Assembly: GCA_013396655.1 (NCBI GenBank)
Contig: WBMV01003152.1
Location: 1 to 64,000, forward strand
Direction: 5' to 3'
Length of the DNA stretch: 64,000 bases
Origin: Campylorhamphus procurvoides
Lineage: Eukaryota; Chordata; Aves; Passeriformes; Dendrocolaptidae
The notes under the pieces are model-generated. The model was not told the origin of the DNA. It did no database searches and saw only the letters and a list, made by a program, of their open reading frames with translations. Positions 1-11,800 of this stretch are shown here, in pieces (the stretch's first letter is position 1; each line of letters opens with the position of its first letter). The position numbers and the translations under genes were made by a program.

Positions 1-180
1 CCCCACACACCCCACCCCACACACCCCACATCGCGCCCCGAGCTCGCCGTGCCCGGGCCGGGCCCTGCCGCGCTGCCCGCGGCGCTGTGGCTTGGTCCCA
101 CGGCGTGGAATTCACCGGCCGTAAGCCGGGAGGGACGGGCTCCGGTTCTCCTCCCCGCCATCCCAAAGCCTGCTCTTCCT
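1..180 (+). promoter_or_regulatory. GC-rich edge of a CpG island (SLC25A32 5' region)
   Basis: The first 180 bases are GC-rich with frequent CpG and a C-rich CCCCACAC-type run at 1-30. Composition falls sharply afterwards. SLC25A32 exon 1 (the N-terminus and first PxDxxK motif) is not encoded here, so this is best read as the start of intron 1 beside the promoter. In human the neighbour DCAF13 starts divergently from the same region. Confidence 0.5.
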
Positions 181-732
181 GTCCTGTCTAGGGACTGTAA
201 CATGTGCGAGCTGCTCCCAGATCCGAGCGCTGCGCAGCCCCTTCCCTCCCTTTCATGGCCACCAGTGCCAGGGGACACGGGAGGATTCCCTGCTTTGAGC
301 AGGCGGATTGTCCCAAGCTCGCGTCCAAAGTTCACCTCTGTGTCGCAGATTTTCAACACTGTGGTTTTGTAGTAACCTTGGTTGTTAACAGTAGTGGTAT
401 TGTTTTGCAGAAAACTCTTTAACTAGTTTTGTTTTTTTCACAGGGGAACAGGGCAGCGTGTCTTGATTTTTCTGTTAATTTGAGAAACACGTCCCCCATT
501 TATCATATTCTGTCAGGAGGGTTGAAACACTTTGCTGTATCTTAGATACACAGGTGTTTCAGAATCTCAAAAACAAATAAGGAACTATGACAATTTAAAG
601 CATTACATTTCCAAACAGACTTTTTACAAGGTTGGATTTAAACATTTCCTTGCATATCATAGTTGGGCACATCCTGGGCTGCGTTACGAAAAGCATAGAG
701 CTAAAAGAAGTGCTTTTTTCTCTCTGTAAGGC

Positions 733-1195
733 TACGTTTGAAGTACTGTGTCTAGTTTAGAGCTCACCAGTATGAGGAAGGAAGACAATGACATACTGGT
801 GTTATTCCAGTGGAGGGTGAAGGGGCTGGGGCACACGGCATTGGAGAGCAGGTGGACAGAACAGGATCAGTTTGGCCTCAAAAAGGAGAGGCACACGGGG
901 AGGTGTAGTTGTCTATGACAGTATGATTGTAGGACTCAGAGAAGGTAAAGCCAGATTCTTCTTGGAGGTGAGTAATTAATAGGGCAAGAAGGAACAGGCA
1001 CAACCATGAACATGGAAAATTCCAGGTATTTATTTTACTGTGAGAGTGGTCAAATACTGGAAAAGGTTACCCGGAGAAGCTGTAATCTCTTCAGGCTTGG
1101 CGACATTCAGGAGTCAACTGGTCATGTCCCTAAGTAACCAGATCTAATTAGATCTGGTTTGAGCATGGGTTTGGATTAGGTGGCTTTTGGAGGTC
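733..1195 (+). mobile_element. CR1 LINE fragment, decayed, plus orientation
   Basis: Several blocks follow the CR1 3' region in order: GTACTGTGTCTAGTTT, CAGTATGAGGAAGGA, GACATACTGG, CCAGTGGAGGG, then TTTACTGTGAGAGTGGTC and CTGGAAAAGGTTACCCGGAG. Many indels indicate an old copy. Confidence 0.7.
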
Positions 1196-1725
1196 ACTTA
1201 CTTTCACATGCTTGTTTTGGTTGAAGATAACAATTCCTATGTTTTATCTTCAACCAGGGAGTAAGAGCTGATACCAGAAATCAACATTGTAAAGATTCTC
1301 AGCAGCATCATTGACAGATAGACTTGCATTCATGTCTCTGATTTCCCACCTCGTTTAATATGTTTATAAACCTGGTAAAAAAATTCAGAAATGTCTTTGG
1401 GAAAGGTCTAGCAGTGCTCATTCAGGAGGGAAAAAAGAGGGTTTTAATTTGTGTTCTAGTTTTGCATGATTGTCAAGGTGTTGAGGCCTTGTCACAATAC
1501 ACTCAAAAAGCATTTTGTGAAGTCTGTCACGATGTACAGACTGTAAACGAAGTTCAAGGGAAATGAATAATAAACATGGCACTCAACAGAAAAGTCTATT
1601 AGGATTAATCGTGATGGGGACTTAAAAACTACATGGTTTGTAAAACTTTGAGCTTAATTTTCAGTACAATTGCAGTCTCGCCTTATGTCTATATTAAGAA
1701 GGAAAGCTGCTGCTGCGTTGGCATC

Positions 1726-1935
1726 ATAGAGTAATTTAGTCCAGAAGAGATCTGTGGAGTTCACCTCCTACTCAGATCAGTTTGCTGAGCCTTGTCTGCT
1801 GGAGTTTTGAGTAGCTGCAGAGATGCTCTTCAGGCAACTTGTTCCAGTATTTGGCCGCTCTGCTGGATAAAATGTTTTGGTCACAATTCCTTGTATTACA
1901 GTTTGTGTCTGTTACCTCATGTCAACTCACCATAT
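1726..1935 (-). mobile_element. CR1 LINE fragment, decayed, minus orientation
   Basis: It begins at the CR1-end-like CATAGAGTAATTTAG and continues through the antisense blocks for the Leu-rich 3' region, including GGCAACTTGTTCCAGTATTTG. It is highly diverged. Confidence 0.6.
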
Positions 1936-2702
1936 AGCATCATATATCATCAGTAACTAACTTACTCTCCTGATGTTATGGTAGGAGCAATCGTAGCTAC
2001 CACTGTGAGTTGTGTGGACACCTGTGTTCTACATGAAATCTGTCAAACAAAAACTTCTGTGTTTTTTATATTTTTGACCATGATATTTTCTGAATATTTG
2101 TACAATCAGTTGTTAGGCTATTAGATGGAGAAGTGTATGCATCTGATGTTTTTCTGAAAATGCATTCAATGAGAATAGAATCATGAGACATGACCTGTTG
2201 CTTTATGGAACATTTTAAAGAGGAGGATTGAATTTAAGGGTTGTTATTTGGGGCTTATCTCAACTCCTTATAGAAATGTGTTGTCAAGGACACCACCTGT
2301 ATCATGTGAAATACGATATAAAATGGCTGGGATGCTAAAAAGAAAAGACAAAAAATTTCAATTCAAAGCTGCTGCTCACCAAAAATACACAGCAGTGCAT
2401 TTATTTGGCCTTATCAGATTGATGGGAACTTCCCTCTTACAAAAATAAAGGGTTCTTTTCTTTTTTTCTTTGTTTCTTTTTCCCTCCTTTCTTTTTTAAG
2501 TTTTTCAGCTCTAGACTTATAAGGCTGTAAACCCCAACTCTTGCTTGCTTGTGAAATAATACTTCTAAAATACAGCTGATCAGTTAGGTTTCATGTTCAT
2601 TTGAAGCTTGCTTTGGAGGCTGTGGACTTTTATGGTGGCTTTGACACAGTTGAACTTTTTGCTTCCTGACATGTCCTCCAGTATTATTTCTTTCTTTCAT
2701 AG

Positions 2703-2853
2703 TAAGCGATGGATTGGAGCTGAGGCCAAAGTACAATGGGATTCTCCACTGTATGACCACTGTCTGGAAGCATGAAGGACTACGAGGCTTATATCAAGGG
2801 GTAACTCCAAACATGGTGGGAGCAGGGGCTTCCTGGGGACTTTACTTTTTCTT
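2703..2853 (+). CDS. SLC25A32: SLC25A32 coding exon 2
   Basis: The acceptor is tttcatag and the donor is TT|GTAAGT. It enters in phase 1, so the final G of exon 1 plus TA makes Val, and it ends two bases into a Phe codon. It encodes [12 protein letters not shown] through to GLYFF, the matrix loop and second helix of carrier repeat 1. Compared with human the TPNIWGAGLSWG segment reads [12 protein letters not shown]. Confidence 0.95.
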
Positions 2854-5800
2854 GTAAGTAGAACTGTGAAGTGTGTCATGTCCTGCACAATGTAATGTTC
2901 AGATAAACACTTGCATCCTCTTTGGGGCGGTATAAAAACGTGCAAAGTGACTTGCAAACTTGTGATTAATCCAGGTGTGTTACCCTTTATTATGGTTTGC
3001 TGTTTCAGAATTTCAGCAATTTGAGTCAGAGACCTGTTCCTTTGTTAGGTACAGTGCATTCCCTTGATGCTGTAAAAGTACTTGCAGAATGGTGATATTC
3101 ACAAAAAATTCTCTAAAAGTGCCAATACACTGTTTAAAACCTCATAAAAAATGAAAAACTGAAACTGTTGTGTTAAGAATTAGAAAACATGATAAAATTT
3201 TCTACTGAAACTAAATATTTAATATTTTTAATCATTTTAGTGACAGTTCTTTCATTGTTTTTGTCAGTTGATAGGATTTGCTTAGAAAGCTTGTTTTTTA
3301 ATATTCTACTTTATTAACTCTGTAACTGTGACCTGATTTACTGCTGATCCCTATTAATTTAAACATACTGTGGAACAGTATGCCTATGCAAGCATCACTT
3401 GTCAGTTGCCTAGACTCTGTTATTGTTGTACTTCAGTCCTTAAGCTTTGCTGTAGATTCTTATTGACAGTTCAACTCCTTCCGCCAATTTCTTAATCCAC
3501 AAGGCTGCAAACTGGAACAAGAGAAGAAAGCTCAGTGTGTTTATAAGCTAGAAAATAGATACCTGTCAGTGTTGCTCTCAATAAAAAGCAGGCTATTTAT
3601 TCAGTTCTTTTAGAAGTTAATTGTTGAAATCTGGTAGCTATTTCAATCCCATTGATACTGACAGTTTAATAATAAAATTTAAATGTATTACCGTAGTTTG
3701 CTTTAAAAGTGCTCAGAGATCAATTAATAACTAAACAAAGGTAGTTTAGGTATCTTTTTTCAAAAGCTGTGTACCACCATGATCTTAAGTGAGGTGTTTT
3801 GGGGTTTGTTTTTCATTATGTAGGTCTGTTTGCACCTTTACCAAATTGTATTTTGCATTTTTCAGTTACAATGCCATCAAAGCTTACAAGAAGGAAGGGA
3901 AGATGGAAAATCTCAGTGCAACTGAACACCTAGTGTCAGCTGCACAGGCTGGTGAGTTTCAATTCAGAGAAGGTTACTGTTCACTTCTAGCCTTTACATG
4001 CATTGCTACCTGCCTTTCTCTGTCACCGTGGCTCCTTCTTACAGGTGGCAAGTGTAAGTGTTCAAGCCCAAATGCGATCATTTATTGGCTGTAAATAAAA
4101 TAATGATTTCTAACATGAAAAGAGGGATCGCTGTGGTCTCTTCAGTTTTGCGCATAATTAGCAGTTGTCAGAATGTCTTTTGTCCTCATTTTCATTGTGT
4201 ATAAGTTTCCATATTTCGTGTCATACTGGGTCCTAAAATATAACTGTATAGATCTACTGCTATGGGCTTGTTAACTTGTTAAATGTTTAACACTTAGACC
4301 TGAAAAAGACAAGGCCTGTTGAATCGTAGACTCATAGAGTGGTTTGGGTTGGAAGGGCCCTTAAAAATAATCTAGTTCCAATCCCTTGCCATTGACAGGG
4401 ACACCTTTAACTACACCAGGTTAAACACTGCCAGGGATGAGGCATCCACAGCTTCTCTGAGCAACCTGTTCCAGTGCCTCACCACCCTCATAGTGAATAA
4501 TTTGTACCTAATATCTAATCTAAACCTACTCTCTTTCAGTTTTAAGCCATCCACCCTTGCCTTAACATTAAATGCCCTTGTAAAAAGTCCGTCTTCAGCT
4601 TTTTTGTAGGCTTCCTTCAGGGACTAGAAGGCCGCAATTAGGTCACCTTGCAGCCCCTTCTTTGTTCCAGTCTGAACAATCCCAGGTCTCTCAGCCTTTC
4701 CTCATAGGAGAGATGCTCCATCCCTCTAATCATCGTCATGGCCCTCCTCTGGACTTGCTCCAACATGTCCATGTCCTTCCTGTGCTGAGGAGCCCAGAGC
4801 AGGACACAGCACTCCGGGTGGACTCTCAGGGCAGAGAGGAGGGGCAGAATCCCCTCGCTCTCCCTGCTGGCCACGCTGCTTTTGGTGCAGCCCAGGATAT
4901 GTTTGACTTTCCAGGCTGCAAGTGCACGTGGCCGGGTCATGTACAGCCTCCTGTCCACCAGCACCCCCAAGTCCTTGGTAGGGCTGCTCTCCATCTGTTC
5001 TTCCCCAACCTGGATTGGCACAGGGGTGTTGCCCTGACCCACGTGGAGCACCTTGCGCTTGATCTTGTTAAACTTCATTAGATTCCCATGGACCAACTCT
5101 TTGAGCTTGTCAAGGTCCCTCTAAATGGCATCCCATCCTTCAGGTATGTCATCTGCACGACTCAGCTTGGTGTCAATTGGCAAATTTGCTGAGGGTGCGC
5201 TTGATGCTTTCATTTTTGTTACTGATTAAGATATTAAATACCACTGGTCCCAATTAGTAGAATAAGTGAATTGGTCATTGGTCTTTTAAAATCTTTATAT
5301 ACAGTCCAGGTTTTCATGGAAACTGAAGATCTGAAATAAAATTACTTCTATCAGCAAGACTTTAAATATATTTTTTCTAATGTATGTTCTTGTACGTGCT
5401 TCTGTATTGTATTTAATCTAGGCAGTTGAGAAGACTTTTTATTAGGATGTTGGAGCACTCATTTAATGCTGAGATACAAGGCATATTGTTTGATGTGAAA
5501 AATAGTAATGGGCTCTTTTACAACTATTTTCAATAACCTATAAAGCTGTAACTGAGGAGTCTATTACATTTGGAGCAATTGCATACACAAAGAATAACTT
5601 GCATAATCTCTTTCAACCCCCCTGCTGTGGGCATGGACATCTTTCACTACATTAAGAAATTACTTACATTTCCTATCTACTGCAGATTGTTACTCACTGT
5701 GGAAAGGTAAGGCAAAAAAGGGAATGTACTAGGAGTATGTGCTGTGTGTTCTGCAGAAGTACCCCCAGCAGGAGTAAGCTGGACTTTATTGTGAGCTTTG

Positions 5801-8800
5801 AAGACAGAGAGGGGGAAACAACAGAGGGCATAAACTTCAAGTAATATCTTGTAGGAGAAGTAGTTTTGTCATTGTAGAAGCCTGGACTGAACAAATTGGG
5901 ACAAGCCTTGGAGTTGGCATAACAATCATTCTAACTTCCATCTGTTCTCAGGAGCCATGACTCTCTGCATTACAAACCCAGTATGGGTAACAAAGACACG
6001 ACTGGTGCTACAATACAACGCTGGCGTTGATCCATCCAAGCGGCAATACAGAGGAATGGTTGATGCTCTTATAAAGATATACAAGACGGAGGGCATACGT
6101 GGCTTGTATAAGGTAATAAAATTTAAGAAAAATTCTGGGATTTGTTGGCAGCACTCAGTAGCATGTCGAGACTTGTAAATATTTGTCTATTGAAAAAAAA
6201 CAAAGGCAAGTAATTTTTTGTCATAGCTCACTTTTATTCTGTGAGTTATTCCCACTGGAGAACTGCAGCAAAAAAGCTTAATCAGAAGAAAAGCTATTAT
6301 GCTGTTGAAATAGAGGATAGAGGAAATTCTGAATAATACAGTGTAAGCTTTATGACTAAGCCATCTTCTATGGGGTGATAGGAGAGTAAACTACTTCGTA
6401 ACTTTTTTGAGTTTTCCTATAATTAGAATTTGGATAAGCAGGGCAGCAATAGTGTAATCGATCTTGCTGCTAGTTGTTTCTTCCATTTCATCCCGTATCT
6501 CTGTCTCTCTGACATCTTGTGGAAGATAACATATGACTAAAGTACTTGCTAATTTTTTCTTCCCCATTGGATGATTTCACAACTGCTTTTTTGCCCTCTA
6601 GTTATTGATGTCTGTAATCTGTCATCTCTAGATGCATGAAGTGTGCAGACTTCTAAATACAGTCTGCATATGTGTGGGAGTTTTGCTCCCTTTAATTTAG
6701 GGAAACAGATGGCAACTGGATTTGGACTTTTTGCCTCCTTCCTTCAGGTCATGACATCAAGATTCATTCATCAGTGCCTGGAAGTTTTGAAGAAACCTAT
6801 TTTAGTTCAGTCTGGCTCTTCTCCTGCAAGTAATGCTATAGAATCATAGAATCATAGAATGGCTTGGGTTGGAAGGGACCTTAAAGATCATCTAGTTTCA
6901 ACCCCTTGTGGTGGGCAAGGGCAACTTTCACTAGACCAGGTTGCTCAGAGCCTCATCCAACATGGCCTTGAACATCTCCAGGGATGGGGAAAAATACCAC
7001 TGTCTTTTGGGAATTGTCCTGATCAAAGAACATTGGCTTCTTTTATTTTCAGTGAAAAATACAATCATCTTTCCTGTGCTGAAAGACTAGTATGCTTCAT
7101 GGCAACTGATGCCAAATTCTGACACCAGGAAAAAGGCACCTTACTTATTCCTAAATTAAAATTGTCAGGATTTCTGATTTACCTGCATGGATATCTACTC
7201 TGCTCCATGTAGATAAGTTCTAATTCCTTGAATCTGTTAGGGTTTAAAATGTCCTTCCACCCTTTTTTTCAGTTTATTCGTGCATGTAACACATGTTGCC
7301 TTTGGCGCTAGACACTTCTTTGTAGTGTTAATCCGCAAATGAGGAACTAAACCAGCTACTCCTTTTAAAGAGCAAATTACATGCTTAAATCTGTAAAGAA
7401 GGTGACCCAGATAGGTCCTGAGTGACCTACATAAGTATGTACACTGAGCAACTTTCATTTGATGTCCAGACTCTCTCAGTCTGGTCTATTTTGGGGAAAA
7501 AGGCACCTCTTGGGGTGACTCTTTGACTGGTACATACTTTAACCTTGCTCCATTTTCAGTGTTTAGGGGTGTTTATATTTTTCTCTTTCTTGCTCTGTTT
7601 GAACGTGGACAGCTGAAGTTTCATCAATTGTCCTGAGTCACAGGAGTTGTAGTTCACACAAACGCCTTCTCTTTCCTCATAGTTAACTCATTTCAGATAG
7701 CATTCCTTATAGCAAATAAGGGGATCTCAGATAGTACCACCACGAGTTGGAAATAAAATCTGGAAGGAGTTTCTTTCCGATTGAGATTAGTCGTCTAAAG
7801 AATGGTATTTCTGTCCAAGTGATTTTGTATCTTACTCTCTATTGCACAGATGCTGTTACTGGTCTGAACAAATCCTTTCAGTTCTTTGAGAAACAAGGCT
7901 AGTAATGTCAGGATGCGTCAACCTTTCTAGCAGGAATCAAAGCTGTCTTTATTAGCTCTCCTGGGTATTGGTTGTTCACTGAACTGTAGTTCTGAATCTG
8001 CATTTCTCAATAAGTTCTTTTGCTTGAACTTGGCCTGGTCTTGAAAAGGCAGGAGTCATTCCTTCACTTATTATCCCAGTAATCATCCAGTCTGTGATCT
8101 TCCACACCCTCCATCCATTAGGCTTTGTCCTTTGGCCTCCATATCCCACATGACTGGAGGCAAAGCTGCTCTGCTGCACACCAGGATGAATTAAAAAACA
8201 GGCTGGGCTTATGTAATTTTAACACACCTAATGATCTGTTGGAGATCTGAGCTCTAAAAATAACTCTGCCATGAAGTTGAATGTCATGCAACCATCTTCA
8301 TATTGAGTGTTGTGTTGTTCTTTTCAAGCACAAGGCAGGAGTAACTTATTGTAAAATAATTGTAAGACTGTAGGAGTTGACACTTTAAGGAAAACATAAA
8401 ATATCTCTGATCTCTTAGGAAACTGTTGGGTGTATAGTCGAGTTACTGCCTACTAAAGCATCAATCAAGAATGCAACTAACATTCTTCCTGGCTTTGGAA
8501 CTTCTGTATGTGCGTTTTAAGGTTTGTTCTCTTTTAGCAATGATGTAGAAACAGCAATTGGAAAGAGCAATGCTTAACAGACAACAGTAAAATATACAGG
8601 AAGTGCAGGAAATTTAAGGAGATTAAAGTAAAATCCTGAATCATAAAGACCTAGAATATTAATGTAGTATGCTAACAACAACAAAAAAATCCTAGCAGTA
8701 ATGTGTGCCTGTTACCAAATGCAATATATTTTGACATTTCTGTGTTGTCATTTCACTTTTGATAGGCAAGATTCTATGGTTGGAGGGTGAAGTATTTTTT

Positions 8801-11800
8801 CCAGTCCTTTAACATCTAAAGCACTTAGCTCTCTTTGTTTTGCTATGCTTTTACTTATGCTATTTTTCTTCTTGCAAATATGAAGCTTGTAAAATCAGTG
8901 ACCTTTTACATCTTTGTAATTGTACTCAGCAAAATTCATCAAGACTTGGCCATCTTGACCTCAACTTTAGTCACAGGTTCTGAAGAGAGACATTAGAATA
9001 AGTAACTTTCACATAATAGATGGTATCATTTTTCACCGTGAAGGAATGAAGATCCGTAGGCAGGCAATGGCATACTAAAGTGTCTTTCTGCACAAGTTGC
9101 CAAAGCAGGGCATTCTGATACTGCATGTCTTTTGCACGCTGAGAACCCAAAGGAAGACAACACTAAGGAGATTACAAAGGGAATTTGTTGCATTCTTTTG
9201 TAACATATCATATTATCACAGAATATGCCAAGTTGGAAGGGACCCACAAGGATCATTGACTCCAACTCCTGCTCCTGCACAGGACCATACCCAAGAATCA
9301 CATCATGTTCCTCCAAACACTCCTGGAACTCTGTCAGGCTTGGTGCTGTGATCTGGGGAGCCTGTTCAGTGCCCAACCACCCTCTGGGTGAAGAACCATT
9401 CATTGGGATGGATGACCTTTGAAACACTAAACAACAGGACATTTTTCTCTTGTCTTGAATTTTCAGCACTTACAACTCTTTAAGCCAAGTTTAAAATACC
9501 TGTCTGCTGTTCAGGATTATATGCTTTCCCATTTAAATTTGTAATTATAAGTTTAATTCTATCTGTTTTTCTAATCCCTTGAAAAAGAATTCAAACAGGA
9601 CTTCTTTGAGAAACCATTGATCTTGTCAAGCCCTCATGACAAAATTCTTCTAAAGATAGATTTTTAATATTAAGGTAAAAAATATAAAGGAGTACATGAA
9701 GTGACACTATTTTAAAATTAATCTTCACATAGATGCAAAATACATATAAAATTTATCAAATTTTGTGGCAAGAAAGAATTTTTTATTACATTCTTCTAAG
9801 AATTAGAAAATAAAATAGGAATATGTTTCAGAAACCCTCAGCCAAGATATTGCAGTACTGTGAAGAAAGAGTTTGGCTCTGAAACTTTTTTCCATAAGAG
9901 TATGTTGTTATGTATGATCAGTAGAAGTCTGGGTCAGCTCTTATTTTACTGAGGTACGTTGGCTGACAGTTGTCTCTCTCCTTTCTTCCATTTTCTAGTA
10001 TTGGCCCTGCATCAAAAGTCCCTCAGTCTTTGGAAGCTTTCCTCATCAGCACCGGCCTTAGAGCATGCCGGTACTCATTTATCAAGTATCATTGGTACAT
10101 ACTTTAGGACTCTTGGGAGCAAGTTATCCAAATCTGCTGTCTTAAATTTTAGAGTTTAGCACTTCTAAACATTGTTTAACATTTTTCTTTTGTTGGTGGG
10201 GAAAGCATTATGTCATTCTGCTATGCTATAAATACATCATTCTAATTCTTTCCAAGTAGAGAGCAATTACTTTCACTGTCTTTTAACAGTTTTACTGTCT
10301 AATCACAGACAAATACTTGTGAAGATTTTCCTTGCTATCACTGTCCACAAATTTCATACTATCCCATATTCTCTTGACCCAGATTTTTTCTTCTATACTT
10401 TTTATAACTTTGTTTTTCTCTTCTCTTTTATATTAATATTTATTTTCTTTTCTGATTCAGATTTTGTGAAAACCAAAGTCATCCATTTCCCTCTGTTGAG
10501 GCCATTTGGCCTCAAGCTTCACAAAATCTGATGATTATGCTCACAGTTGACAAAATACAGATATGTCATTTAGTTACACTTGTTCTCATTGTTGGGGAAG
10601 TGGTTTTTTGGGGACTTTCGCAAGCCCTTAATGTGTTTCGTCAGTTCATGGTTACTGATTATGAGTTCATGACCAATATTTTCTACTTTGAGAAGAAATT
10701 TATCCTCACTTGAATGGCTGTAATATAAACTTATCTATAGTGTACAGAGAGCTGATCTCTGAAGTGATAGAAGCTCTGTGCAATTTTTATACCTGCTGTA
10801 GTTTTAGTTCTTTGGGATTTTTTTCTGCAGTTTAGGAGTTTATCATTTTATCCTAACACTACTTCAGTGGACTCCTTCCTCTTTAGGCTTTTAATAGTAT
10901 AATGATAGATCTTTATCCAACATCCTGGGCTTCCCATTTAGTCTAACATGGAGTTTTGACTGTGGACACATTTTTTTAATTCCTTTTTCTTGCCTGAATG
11001 AATCATAAGAAATAAGACAAAACTGTTAAGTATCAGTATTTTTTTTGAGACTTTGGTTCTTTGAGTCCTTTTACCAACATTTTGATCACTAACTCCATTA
11101 TAATTGTCCCTTTGTAACAGTTTTCATCAAGTTTTTGCCTCCCTGAACTCAGTTCTGGTCAAGATAATTAATCCCCCATTTATTTGTATTTTTTCAGTGT
11201 AAGTGACCAACACTTCAGAAAGAGAATTAGTGCTTTTCAGAACTCATGCAACTGGCAGCTCATCTTAATGGATGTAGTCCTACTCCTGAGGGAACTCCTG
11301 CCTTTGCTTTCTTGTGGAGACACTTCAGAAAATACCTGCTTTCCCCCTTCATTTCAACTTTTTGGAAACAAAAGGTCAATGTATGTTTTCATATTACACT
11401 TTTACTATCCAGTACTACCTCTTATGGGGAAATTTCCCAGACTGCTTTGTCACACCCTTTGGTCACTTCTGCTGGGCTGCCTTGGGATGTGCTCTGAGCA
11501 AGATGAGGAATGTACTCAAACTGATCTGAATCTTAGATTTGCTTCTTTCATGTGGATCACCCAAGAAGTCCTTGTATGAGTTAGCTTTCCATCTGTGCCC
11601 TTCAGCTTTCCTCTGTGTGTTTATACGTCTGTGTGTGTAAGAAAGACAGTGCTGGAGCATCTCACTATCTTCTCCCATAGGGACATGGTTGAGTGGTGGA
11701 CATGACAGTGTTAGGTTTATGGTTGGACTTGGTAATCTTAAAGGTCTTTTCCAACTTAAACAATTCTATGGTTCTATATAGACACACACATTTTTAATAT

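Larger units (their letters stand above)
181..2702 (+). other. SLC25A32 intron 1 (part)
   Basis: Non-coding AT-rich intron. It holds two decayed CR1 fragments in opposite orientations (733-1195 and 1726-1935) and a pyrimidine tract around 2458-2500. I see no other gene. Confidence 0.8.
2854..5951 (+). other. SLC25A32 introns 2 and 3 (flanking exon 3)
   Basis: Intron 2 is 2854-3865 and intron 3 is 3952-5951. Intron 3 contains the largest CR1 copy of the window (4322-5262, antisense to the gene). Nothing else was recognised. Confidence 0.85.

Noticed and set aside
49..422. Overlapping 107- and 72-codon open frames in the first 400 bases
   Set aside because: They lie at the CpG-island edge, lack SLC25A32 exon 1 features (no PxDxxK repeat 1 motif) and look like open frames favoured by GC-rich DNA.
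4662..5081. 139-codon plus-strand frame
   Set aside because: It is the antisense shadow of the CR1 ORF2 remnant on the minus strand.
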